Positions 1 through 7,688 of a stretch of DNA of 64,000 bases are shown here, piece by piece. The position numbers were made by a program, and so were the translations under genes. The stretch covers positions 248,001-312,000 of the forward strand of contig NZ_KB849779.1 in the NCBI RefSeq assembly GCF_000368965.1. Direction: 5' to 3'. Positions within the stretch are counted from its first letter, which is position 1. Each line of letters starts with the position of its first letter. The stretch comes from Acinetobacter calcoaceticus DSM 30006 = CIP 81.8. Its GTDB lineage: Bacteria > Pseudomonadota > Gammaproteobacteria > Pseudomonadales > Moraxellaceae. Below the pieces are notes generated by a model that saw only the letters and a list, made by a program, of their open reading frames with translations, searched no databases and was not told the DNA's origin.

Positions 1-559
1 CAATATCATCCAAGCCATTTAACAAGCAATGCTTGCGAAATGGGTCAACTTCAAATTTAAAAGCTTCACCTGTTGGGGTACGCACTTCCTGAGCCGCTAA
101 ATCAATTGTTAATTGATATCCTTCATTGGCAGCGCATTCTTTAAATAACTGATCAACAATTTCTTCTGACAAAATGACAGGTAACATGCCATTTTTGAAA
201 CAGTTATTAAAGAAAATATCAGCAAAGCTTGGCGCAATAACAGTACGAAAACCGTATTCATTCAATGCCCAAGGTGCATGCTCACGACTTGAACCACAAC
301 CGAAGTTAGTACGAGCAATTAAAACATTTGCTCCTTGATAACGTGGTTGATTCAAAACGAAATCCGGATTTTTTGGACGAACTGAATTATCTTGTCCCGG
401 ATAGCCTTCATCTAAATAACGAAGTTCATCAAATAAGTTATCGCCAAAACCAGTACGTTTGATTGATTTCAAAAACTGTTTTGGAATAATTAAATCTGTA
501 TCAACATTGGCACGATCTAATGGTGCAACGATACCTTGTTCAACTGTATAAGCTTTCAT
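1..559 (-). CDS. leuD: 3-isopropylmalate dehydratase small subunit LeuD (3' end outside window)
   Basis: LeuD pairs with LeuC to isomerise 2-isopropylmalate to 3-isopropylmalate in leucine synthesis (cytoplasm). The visible 186 codons begin [20 protein letters not shown] and contain the family's [17 protein letters not shown] swivel-domain motif that recognises the substrate. Family proteins are about 200-215 residues, so only the last 25-30 codons are missing off the left edge. The ATG lies 18 nt past the leuC stop on the same strand, so the two are almost certainly one leuCD transcript. The identification is by motif and by gene pairing. Confidence 0.95.
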   Translation of the reverse strand, partial: MKAYTVEQGIVAPLDRANVDTDLIIPKQFLKSIKRTGFGDNLFDELRYLDEGYPGQDNSVRPKNPDFVLNQPRYQGANVLIARTNFGCGSSREHAPWALNEYGFRTVIAPSFADIFFNNCFKNGMLPVILSEEIVDQLFKECAANEGYQLTIDLAAQEVRTPTGEAFKFEVDPFRKHCLLNGLDDI

Positions 560-577
560 GGTTTGCTCCAGACCGAA

Positions 578-1996
578 TTAAAATGAACGAACATCAACAA
601 AGTGACCTGCGATTGCAGCCGCTGCCGCCATTGCTGGGCTCACCAAGTGAGTGCGACCACCATTGCCTTGACGACCTTCAAAGTTACGGTTAGACGTCGA
701 TGCACAGTGTTCGCCTGGCTGTAATTTATCTGCATTCATTGCTAAACACATTGAACAACCTGGTTCACGCCATTCAAAACCAGCTTCCAAGAAGATTTTA
801 TCTAAGCCTTCTTTCTCTGCCTGTTGTTTAACTAAACCTGAACCCGGAACAATCATGGCTTGCTTAATGCTAGATGCCACTTTACGGCCTTTAACCACCT
901 CAGCCGCAGCACGGATATCTTCAATACGAGAGTTAGTACAAGAACCAATAAAGACACGGTCAAGTTGAATATCAGCTAATGCCTGACCTGCATTTAAACC
1001 CATATATTGATAAGCACGTGTCCAATCATTGCGTTGAACATCATCTTTGGCTTGTTCTAAAGTTGGTACAGCTTCTGTTACCGAAATAACCATCTCAGGT
1101 GAAGTTCCCCAAGACACTTGTGGTTCGATCTCTGCACCATTTAATTCAACTACAGCATCAAAGGTAGCATCTTCATCTGAATGCAAAGTGTCCCAGTAAG
1201 CAACTGCTTGTTCCCACTGCTCGCCTTTTGGTGCATAGCTACGGCCTTTCACGTATTCAACGGTTTTGTCATCAACAGCAACCATGCCTACACGAGCACC
1301 CGCTTCAATCGCCATGTTACATACCGTCATACGTCCTTCAATCGACATATCACGGAACACCTGACCACCAAATTCAATGGCATAGCCTGTACCACCTGCG
1401 GTACCAATTTTAGCAATAATTGCCAACACCACATCTTTTGGTGTCACACCTTTGCCTAATACGCCATCTACACGGATTAACATATTTTTAGATTTTTTCT
1501 GAATCAAACATTGTGTTGCTAACACATGTTCAACTTCAGAAGTTCCGATACCATGTGCCAAACAACCAAAAGCACCGTGTGTTGCTGTATGTGAATCACC
1601 ACACACTACGGTCATGCCCGGTAAAGTTAAACCTTGTTCTGGGCCAACTACGTGCACAATACCCTGACGGATATCGTTAATATTAAATTCAACAATATTA
1701 AAGGCTTTACAATTGTCATCTAAGGTTTGAACCTGAATACGAGACGTATCATCTTCAATACCCGCGATGCCTTGCTCACGTTCCTTTTTAGATGTTGGAA
1801 CGTTATGGTCTGGTGTAGCAACGTTTGCACTTAAACGCCATGGTTGACGACCCGCAAGTTGCAAACCTTCAAATGCTTGTGGACTAGTCACTTCATGCAA
1901 TAAATGACGGTCAATATAAAGTAAACATGAGCCATCATCACGCTGTGAAACAACGTGGTCATCCCACAATTTGTCATATAAAGTTTTGCCTGCCAT
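578..1996 (-). CDS. leuC: 3-isopropylmalate dehydratase large subunit LeuC
   Basis: Large, [4Fe-4S]-carrying subunit of isopropylmalate isomerase, aconitase superfamily. Visible motifs are [15 protein letters not shown] and the iron-sulfur ligands in FIGSCTNSR and GCSMCLAMN near the C-terminus. An open frame continues upstream to 2011, but the ATG at 1996 (MAGKTLYDK) has a GGAGGA ribosome site about 7 nt ahead and matches the usual family N-terminus, giving 472 residues, the normal length. It is the first gene of leuCD, with a recognisable promoter and a dyad upstream (2040-2090). No attenuator-type leader peptide is evident. Confidence 0.96.
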   Translation of the reverse strand: MAGKTLYDKLWDDHVVSQRDDGSCLLYIDRHLLHEVTSPQAFEGLQLAGRQPWRLSANVATPDHNVPTSKKEREQGIAGIEDDTSRIQVQTLDDNCKAFNIVEFNINDIRQGIVHVVGPEQGLTLPGMTVVCGDSHTATHGAFGCLAHGIGTSEVEHVLATQCLIQKKSKNMLIRVDGVLGKGVTPKDVVLAIIAKIGTAGGTGYAIEFGGQVFRDMSIEGRMTVCNMAIEAGARVGMVAVDDKTVEYVKGRSYAPKGEQWEQAVAYWDTLHSDEDATFDAVVELNGAEIEPQVSWGTSPEMVISVTEAVPTLEQAKDDVQRNDWTRAYQYMGLNAGQALADIQLDRVFIGSCTNSRIEDIRAAAEVVKGRKVASSIKQAMIVPGSGLVKQQAEKEGLDKIFLEAGFEWREPGCSMCLAMNADKLQPGEHCASTSNRNFEGRQGNGGRTHLVSPAMAAAAAIAGHFVDVRSF

Positions 1997-2039
1997 GTCG
2001 TCTTCCTCCATTGGACTGGGTAATTCTAATCTTTCTTCG

Positions 2040-2068
2040 ATTATAGCCAGAGTTTCACATAAATCTAA
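2040..2068 (-). promoter_or_regulatory. Probable sigma-70 promoter of leuCD
   Basis: On the minus strand a perfect TATAAT (2040-2045) is preceded, after a 17-nt spacer, by TTAGAT (2063-2068). It lies about 45 nt upstream of the leuC start codon. The -10 is strong and the -35 weak, which suits an activated promoter. The -35 overlaps one arm of a 10-bp inverted repeat. Confidence 0.55.
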
Positions 2069-2090
2069 TTTATCATTTTTATAAATTAGA
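2064..2090. promoter_or_regulatory. Inverted repeat overlapping the leuCD -35 region (candidate operator)
   Basis: TCTAATTTAT and ATAAATTAGA form a perfect 10-bp dyad with a 7-nt spacer. One arm overlaps the proposed leuCD -35 hexamer. Such placement is typical of a regulator binding site; the regulator is unknown. The nearby LysR gene is a guess only. Confidence 0.4.
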
Positions 2091-2150
2091 AAACTTTTTG
2101 GAATTAATCATAATCCCTTCTATACACAGCAAATTTAATAAATCGTTTTT

Positions 2151-2169
2151 GTTAATGATTATCATTTGC
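2151..2169. promoter_or_regulatory. Fur-box-like site
   Basis: GTTAATGATTATCATTTGC matches most of the 19-bp Fur consensus GATAATGATAATCATTATC, including the central AATGATTATCATT core. It lies about 70 nt upstream of the DUF2061 gene and about 155 nt from leuC, so it could serve the small membrane-protein gene. The site is read directly; iron control is inferred. Confidence 0.6.
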
Positions 2170-2239
2170 ATAATCAATTTTTAATCTTATACTCTCATCT
2201 CTATACTAAAAATATCCGAAGTGGCTAAAGAGAATGATC

Positions 2240-2488
2240 ATGGCTAATATTCAAAAATTCGTTGTAAATAATCAACGTACCTTAAAGAAAACCTTCAGCT
2301 ATTACATTATGCATATTAGCGTAGCGATGATAGTTGCATACTTTGTAACAGGTAATATCTGGATGGCTTTAACCTTAAGTATGCTTGAGCCAACCGTACA
2401 AGCATTTGCTTTCTTCTTTCATGAAAAAGTATGGGCAGCTAAAGACCGCCGCATTTCAGCCTTAGCTGAGAAAGAGACAACGGCTTAG
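2240..2488 (+). CDS. DUF2061 family small membrane protein
   Basis: A protein of 82 residues with the DUF2061 pattern: a hydrophobic first half (HISVAMIVAYFVTGNIWMAL), then LEPTVQAFAFFFHEKVW near the end, where the family carries its conserved HE.vW motif. Its biochemical role is not known. Two in-frame ATGs occur (2234 and 2240); the second is preferred because an AAAGAGA ribosome site lies about 6 nt upstream of it. The gene stands alone, and the Fur-like box upstream suggests it is expressed when iron is scarce, which is inference. Confidence 0.8.
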   Translation: MANIQKFVVNNQRTLKKTFSYYIMHISVAMIVAYFVTGNIWMALTLSMLEPTVQAFAFFFHEKVWAAKDRRISALAEKETTA

Positions 2489-2603
2489 GCTAAGATTAGT
2501 GCGGTAATTCATAACTTTCTAACTCGTTTTGCTGCAAGCATGATACGATTTTGGCTTGGCAACTTTAGCCCCTCGATTTTTCTATTCCAAGTTGAGTTGT
2601 ATT

Positions 2604-3464
2604 ATGAATCTTGCAGCCTTTGAAGCTTTTGTAAAAGTTATGGAAACAGGGTCTATCTCTGTGGCAGTAGATCAACTATTTATTACTCAACCTGCTGTAA
2701 CTAAAAGGATTCACAGCTTAGAAGAATATTTTGGTGTAAAACTATTTGAGTCGGCAGGCCGAGGCGTTCAAGCAACACATGCCGCTCATTCATTATTACC
2801 AAAAGTTAAAAACTGGCTAAATGAGCTTGGAGATATCCATCACACCCTAAGCCATGAGCAAACACAGATACAAGGCCGTTTAAAAATTGGAACCAGTCAC
2901 CACATTGGTTTGCATCATTTACCCGCTCCCCTTAAACACTTTGTTCAGCAATTTCCTCAGGTCACCTTAGATGTGCATTTTGTTGACTCAGAGCAAGCGC
3001 ATGAAAAAGTGCTTGCCGGTGATTTAGAGTTAGCATTTTTAACACTTCCCCCTTCAGGTGATGAGCGTCTTAACTACATTACCATCTGGAATGATCCTTT
3101 AGTTTTTGTTGCTGCCCCTTTTCATCCATTGGCACAAAAAAAGAATCTGACCTTACAAGATTTAATTGAATATCCGAGCTTGTTACCCGCTGCACAAACT
3201 TACACTGCTCAAATCACTTTAGCCGAGTTTGAAAAACAAGGGCTTAAACCAAAAATCACCATGAGCAATAACCCGCTTGAGTCTATTCGTATGTTGGTGT
3301 CTATTGGTTTAGGTTGGTCAGTTTTACCAAAAACTCTGTTGAATCAGGATATGCAACAACTTGATTTAGATGTAAAAATGAATCGCCAATTAGGCATGGT
3401 ATGGCATCCTGCGCGCACTCAATCCAGAGCTATGCAGGAACTGATTAAAATGATGCAGGAGTAG
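2604..3464 (+). CDS. LysR-family transcriptional regulator
   Basis: A 286-residue LysR-type regulator. It has an N-terminal winged helix-turn-helix (about residues 3-60; SISVAVDQLFITQPAVTKRIHSLE is the recognition region, quoted here by its position and family fit) and a periplasmic-binding-like effector domain from about residue 90. The open frame reaches back to 2556, but the ATG at 2604 (MNLAAFEAF) gives the standard family N-terminus. The target and effector cannot be read from sequence. It is near leuCD and the DUF2061 gene but separated from both, and neighbours do not settle the regulon. Confidence 0.85.
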   Translation: MNLAAFEAFVKVMETGSISVAVDQLFITQPAVTKRIHSLEEYFGVKLFESAGRGVQATHAAHSLLPKVKNWLNELGDIHHTLSHEQTQIQGRLKIGTSHHIGLHHLPAPLKHFVQQFPQVTLDVHFVDSEQAHEKVLAGDLELAFLTLPPSGDERLNYITIWNDPLVFVAAPFHPLAQKKNLTLQDLIEYPSLLPAAQTYTAQITLAEFEKQGLKPKITMSNNPLESIRMLVSIGLGWSVLPKTLLNQDMQQLDLDVKMNRQLGMVWHPARTQSRAMQELIKMMQE

Positions 3465-3471
3465 TTGATTA

Positions 3472-3723
3472 TTAGCGACTATATTTTTTAAAAAGGATAT
3501 AAACTAGAACAGCAAAAGGTAATAGTAAAAATAATACGCCCCAACCAAAGAAAATAGCGGCAAAGATAATACCGAGTAAAGTACCTGAAAATAATAAAAA
3601 AATAATGTAAATGAAGAGTTCACCAATGAGTGTGATGAAACCGTCAATCAGTTGCCCACCAAATTCTTCAAGAAGATTGCCACTACGGGTCTTCTTTTCT
3701 TCGGTCTCGTTCTGATTATCCAT
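3472..3723 (-). CDS. Small membrane protein of unknown function
   Basis: About 83 residues: a charged start (MDNQNETEEKKTRSGN), an amphipathic stretch, then two strongly hydrophobic segments (roughly residues 28-50 and 53-75) and a basic tail (FKKYSR). Several ATGs lie in frame; the one at 3723 follows GAGG by about 5 nt and is favoured over 3744. It is the last gene of a leftward set with the Spo0M-like gene. I do not recognise the family. The topology suggests a two-pass inner-membrane protein. Confidence 0.6.
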   Translation of the reverse strand: MDNQNETEEKKTRSGNLLEEFGGQLIDGFITLIGELFIYIIFLLFSGTLLGIIFAAIFFGWGVLFLLLPFAVLVYILFKKYSR

Positions 3724-3847
3724 CATATCCTCACACATCATCACGACCGCTTTAAATCGCCCTTACTCTCAATGCAGCAAAAGCGATTTAAATATAAGGC
3801 TCTTTTCAAGTTAATAAAAAGCTCTCATTTGATGCACCTAATTTCAC

Positions 3848-4594
3848 TTATCCAAGCTGCAATAGGCTTCGAATTTGTTGCACAATTTGGTTTTCATCAA
3901 GCATATGATGCGGAATAGTCATCGTTAAGAGTTGATCTGATCGAAAATGACGGTCAACTTCAAGCATAACGTGCGTTTGATTAGGTTCAGCAACGAAAGA
4001 GACTTCCACCTCATTAAACCCACTAAACATATGTGAAGAGACAAATTCAAGCTCTTGGTAACAACCAATGGTTGATCTAAAATTTCGTGCAGTAAGTTGA
4101 CCTTTTTCGACATCAACTGTTGATAAAATAAAGCTACATCGCTGCATGGCCTGCAAAAACATTTGCATAGCGGGAGTTGGCAGCACTTTTAAATAATCAC
4201 GATCAGTTGCATCTAATCCCCAATCAACATCCATATGAGTTTGAATCCAAACACGTGTACCATTTCGTCGACAAGCGACTTCGGTAATCGGTGTCTCAAA
4301 TGGTAATTGAATACTGAAAGGGAAAGAATGAGCTTGATGTGCTGGCAGTAAAAATCGAGAATTCACTAACCACTCTTGTAAGACCAAAGGTTGATTAAAC
4401 TCATGGTCACCAGATTCAACTTCTGCCATCGTCATCAACTTCAAATAAAGACCATTAATCTCTTTATCAGATGCCCCCCCCTTGAAGCTAATTTCCCCAT
4501 GCAGTGTCTCGCCTGCTTGTAAGTTTGGATTGTGTAAAACAGTTTCTACCGTTACGCCTTGAAGACCCAAACCAGACATAATTTTATTAAACAT
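3848..4594 (-). CDS. Spo0M-like (arrestin-fold) sporulation-control family protein
   Basis: A protein of 248 residues beginning MFNKIMSGLGLQGVTVETVL, matching the Spo0M family (arrestin-like beta-sandwich; NPNLQAGETLHGEISFKGG is a typical start). The family name comes from Bacillus; Acinetobacter does not sporulate, and the role here is unknown. The N-terminal half is the conserved part; the C-terminal part (MLEVDRHFRSDQLLTM) is also typical. It starts 54 nt after the DUF2252 gene in the same direction, so co-transcription is likely. The coding strand has a run of eight G at 4474-4481, a potential slippage site. Confidence 0.8.
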   Translation of the reverse strand: MFNKIMSGLGLQGVTVETVLHNPNLQAGETLHGEISFKGGASDKEINGLYLKLMTMAEVESGDHEFNQPLVLQEWLVNSRFLLPAHQAHSFPFSIQLPFETPITEVACRRNGTRVWIQTHMDVDWGLDATDRDYLKVLPTPAMQMFLQAMQRCSFILSTVDVEKGQLTARNFRSTIGCYQELEFVSSHMFSGFNEVEVSFVAEPNQTHVMLEVDRHFRSDQLLTMTIPHHMLDENQIVQQIRSLLQLG

Positions 4595-4648
4595 TTTTTC
4601 TCTAACCTTTCAAATTATTTCATGTCATCTGTAGCAGCATACTTATTC

Positions 4649-6088
4649 TTAAAGTGCATCATCTCCAGCGAGCGAAATCTTACCATCTGCAACTTCATTC
4701 ATAAATTGATGATAGTCATTTAAATTGCGCTCCGCATACTCCTCTGCATACGCTTGCAATACTTCTACGATCGTACTGCCCTCTCCAAGATATCCCATAA
4801 GTACATCAGCATTTCCAGACTTAGCATGGGCATGAGCTAAAGCCAAACCACAACTTTCAGCATACTCATTGAAATACTCATCATCCATATCACTAAGATC
4901 AACCGAAATTTTCATATCACGTAACTGACGTACATGAAAATGTTGATTGGGGGTTGAAGAAAATCCAAGGAAGATGTCACTGGCAGCTTGCATGAGTTGC
5001 TGGCCATGTATCACGCGCTCGCCTTCATGTTTTGCTTTTTCTACAAATAACGGACTAAGAATCGATGGATTCGCTTCTTTCATTTGTAAAATTAACGGTT
5101 CCCGATCTGCATCCTGAAATAATGCAATCGCGGATCGTGTACCCACACTTCCGACACCAACCACTTTCAAAGCCACATCGGTCCGTTGATAACGATCAAA
5201 AAGTACTTGGCGATCATATTTCAAAGAATCTCGATATTGCTGAAAGAATGCATCAACATCTTTACTGAACGGTTCATCTGCCTTTGGATGCCATAATAAC
5301 GGCGCATCATCCACAAAATGACGAGATCCCGTATCTTGATCTTGCTGTGTGAGCTTCGGTAAAACAGAATATGCATTTCTCTTCTGCGCTGAATCAAGAT
5401 GCTTCGCGCGTTTCTTTCTCAGTTTTCGGCATTCAGTGTTTTCTAATAAGGTACTGGCATCAACTTTTTCATACCAAACTTGTAGAGGCGAAAGTTTCGT
5501 ATTTTCTAATAAGTGCTGACGATAACTATTCAACATCGTTTTAATTGCTTTTAAACCCACTTTATCTGCAAGATCAATATCACGAGCCGCAATCACAAAA
5601 CTGGTTGCTAAACGCTTTAAATCCCATTCAAATGGGGCAACCAAAGTCTCATCAAAATCATTGATTCCAAACAACAAGTTACGTTCCGGGCTAGCAAACC
5701 CACCAAAATTACTTAAATGACAATCGCCACAAATCTGTTGAAACAAGCCGGAGTTCATCTGCTCCCAAGCTTGATCAAACAGCATCAAAGAAGGCATACC
5801 ACGATAAAATGTAAACGGTGAAACACTCATTCGTTTTGCACGAATTGGTTTGAGCTGCTCTAAACGCCCTTGATTACTCCAATCATAGATTGTTAAAGCA
5901 GTTATACCTTTTGGTCGCTCAGAAAGCTCTGATAACTGTTCTCTCGGAACTTTTTTACGTTGAGCCTTACCTAATTTGAAGCCTTCGCTTTTATTAAGTA
6001 ATTTCCCCCGATAGCTATGACGTGTTAAATCAATACTTTCATCATTCCAAAGTTGTTTTGGTAATTTAATTTGTACTGTTTTTGGCAT
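4649..6088 (-). CDS. DUF2252 family protein
   Basis: A protein of 479 residues matching DUF2252, a kinase-like-fold family of unknown activity. Diagnostic segments are the SPFTFYRGMP motif, QICGDCHLSNFG, GINDFDETLVAPFEWDLKRL and VVGVGSVGTR. The HLSNFG and NDFDE elements resemble the catalytic and metal-binding loops of aminoglycoside-phosphotransferase-like kinases, so phosphotransfer is plausible but unproven. It is first of a leftward group with the Spo0M-like and small membrane proteins. There is no signal peptide, so it is probably cytoplasmic. Confidence 0.85.
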   Translation of the reverse strand: MPKTVQIKLPKQLWNDESIDLTRHSYRGKLLNKSEGFKLGKAQRKKVPREQLSELSERPKGITALTIYDWSNQGRLEQLKPIRAKRMSVSPFTFYRGMPSLMLFDQAWEQMNSGLFQQICGDCHLSNFGGFASPERNLLFGINDFDETLVAPFEWDLKRLATSFVIAARDIDLADKVGLKAIKTMLNSYRQHLLENTKLSPLQVWYEKVDASTLLENTECRKLRKKRAKHLDSAQKRNAYSVLPKLTQQDQDTGSRHFVDDAPLLWHPKADEPFSKDVDAFFQQYRDSLKYDRQVLFDRYQRTDVALKVVGVGSVGTRSAIALFQDADREPLILQMKEANPSILSPLFVEKAKHEGERVIHGQQLMQAASDIFLGFSSTPNQHFHVRQLRDMKISVDLSDMDDEYFNEYAESCGLALAHAHAKSGNADVLMGYLGEGSTIVEVLQAYAEEYAERNLNDYHQFMNEVADGKISLAGDDAL

Positions 6089-6235
6089 TATTCCCTCATT
6101 TTTAAATTAGAATTTTTTATATTCTTAAACCTTTACCAAGATAAAATTTATTTTTTATTAGACATACTCATATCTACTTTTGGAACGAGATTTATAAAAA
6201 ACATTCAAAAAATGATTTTAAATATAACTAATTAA

Positions 6236-6278
6236 GAGTTGGAAGACCTCAAAGCTTTACAAGCTACTCTTCCAACTC
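6236..6278 (-). terminator. Hairpin downstream of the HAD phosphatase gene
   Basis: GAGTTGGAAGA and TCTTCCAACTC form an 11-bp perfect stem with a 21-nt loop, directly after the HAD gene stop. In the minus direction it is followed by TTAATTAG rather than a clean U-run, so it may be a weak terminator or a 3'-end protecting structure. Confidence 0.45.
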
Positions 6279-6285
6279 CACAATC

Positions 6286-6936
6286 TTAAATCGACCAGTC
6301 TTGAATTTCCCAGCTATTTTCTTGAGCCAGCTTTTCAAGGCGATCATCAGGATTTACTGCAATCGCATGGGTCGCATATTCAAGTAAAAAGCGATCGTTG
6401 ATTGAGTCTGAATATGCCCAAGATTCAGATACACTGCGTCCAGCCAACCATTCGTCGAGACGTGCAAGTTTACCTTTTTGATAACACGCCAAACCCGCAA
6501 CTTTACCTGTATATTTCCCATCTGCAACTTCAGCATTCGTTGCCAAAATTTCGGTAATGCCAAATTCACGGAAAATTGGCGCAGTAATAAAATCACTTGT
6601 TGCCGTAATCCCAACAATTGTATGTCCAAGGTCCTGATGCTTTTTGATTGCATCAAAACCTTTTGGACGCATTTGTGGACGAATAACTTTTTGCATGAAC
6701 AATTGGTGAAGCTCGGTTAAGTAGTTATTGTCGTGCTTTGTTAAAAATCCAAAGACAAATTCATTATAAGCATAAGGGTCAAGTTGCCCTGCTTTGTAAT
6801 CTTCATAAAATTTATCATTCATCTGACGATGATGAACCGGATCAACCAAACCTTCATTGACTAAAAATTCACCCCACGAGTGGTCTGAATCGGTATTTAA
6901 CAAGGTATGGTCTAAATCAAACAACGCCAGTTTCAT
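6286..6936 (-). CDS. HAD-superfamily (subclass IB, SerB-like) hydrolase
   Basis: A 216-residue HAD phosphatase. Motif I, LFDLDHTLL, supplies the nucleophilic Asp near residue 7, and motif II is GITATSDF. The later lysine region (KGKLARLDEWL) and motif III (AYSDSINDRFLLEYA) with acidic residues complete the set. The family (HAD-IB, PSPase-like) dephosphorylates small metabolites; the substrate is unknown. It is transcribed away from rppH, sharing the intergenic region 6937-7118. Its association with rppH is often seen in related gamma-proteobacteria, but that is a recollection and not shown here. Confidence 0.85.
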   Translation of the reverse strand: MKLALFDLDHTLLNTDSDHSWGEFLVNEGLVDPVHHRQMNDKFYEDYKAGQLDPYAYNEFVFGFLTKHDNNYLTELHQLFMQKVIRPQMRPKGFDAIKKHQDLGHTIVGITATSDFITAPIFREFGITEILATNAEVADGKYTGKVAGLACYQKGKLARLDEWLAGRSVSESWAYSDSINDRFLLEYATHAIAVNPDDRLEKLAQENSWEIQDWSI

Positions 6937-7118
6937 GAAAATTCTCGTTTAAACTGAAATTTAAGAAAAAAAATGTAAATCTATCTCCGCTAGTCGATAG
7001 AAATTCGTTAAGATCGTAGCAATTTAAACATTTTACTTTGATCTTTTCGAGCTGGACATAAAAAAGTGTTTGTCCCCGCGATTAAAGTCAACGATATAGA
7101 CAATATTTAGGTAGCCAA

Positions 7119-7604
7119 ATGATCGATTCAGAAGGTTTCCGACCGAATGTCGGGATCATTTTGGCAAACGATGATGGACAGGTTTTATGGGCAAAGCGCA
7201 TTGGTCACAATGCTTGGCAATTTCCACAAGGAGGCATTCAGTTTGGAGAAACCCCTGAACAGGCACTTTTTCGAGAACTGAGAGAAGAAATCGGCTTATT
7301 GCCCGAACATGTCCAGATTATTGCGCAAACCAAAGGATGGCTGCGTTATCGTTTGCCACATAGGTACATTCGGTCAGACTCTGACCCCGTATGTATCGGA
7401 CAGAAACAAAAATGGTTTTTACTGAAATTGACTGCGCATGCAAGAAATATTCAGTTAGACCTCTCTGACCCACCCGAATTCGATGAATGGCAGTGGGTTA
7501 GCTATTGGTATCCTCTTGGACAAGTGGTGAACTTCAAGCGTGATGTTTATCGCAAAGCCATGGTGGAGTTGTGTACACAGTTGCCGATGCAACAATTACC
7601 CTAA
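7119..7604 (+). CDS. rppH: RNA 5'-pyrophosphohydrolase RppH
   Basis: RppH removes pyrophosphate from 5'-triphosphorylated mRNA, which triggers RNase E-dependent decay. The 161-residue protein carries the full Nudix box, G38 to L60 ([20 protein letters not shown] followed by IGL), whose glutamates bind metal. The start [17 protein letters not shown] and the length fit the NudH/RppH family. It lies ahead of ptsP, with an AT-rich hairpin between them. Its usual partner rne lies about 12 kb away in this window. Confidence 0.95.
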   Translation: MIDSEGFRPNVGIILANDDGQVLWAKRIGHNAWQFPQGGIQFGETPEQALFRELREEIGLLPEHVQIIAQTKGWLRYRLPHRYIRSDSDPVCIGQKQKWFLLKLTAHARNIQLDLSDPPEFDEWQWVSYWYPLGQVVNFKRDVYRKAMVELCTQLPMQQLP

Positions 7605-7632
7605 AAATCATTTATCTAGCAAATGATTTTTA
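7603..7632 (+). terminator. Hairpin between rppH and ptsP
   Basis: AAAAATCATTT and AAATGATTTTT form an 11-bp stem with a 7-nt loop and a T-rich right side, overlapping the end of rppH. It fits a weak rho-independent terminator or an attenuating hairpin that would lower read-through into ptsP. Confidence 0.5.
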
Positions 7633-7688
7633 TTGAAAGTGCTGTTATAAATACATTCATAGTCTAAAAAATACTGGAGTATACATCC

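Noticed and set aside
1181..1459. Plus-strand open frame of 92 codons inside leuC
   Set aside because: It is antisense to a well-supported gene, has no ribosome site and codes a low-quality sequence; it is a shadow of leuC.
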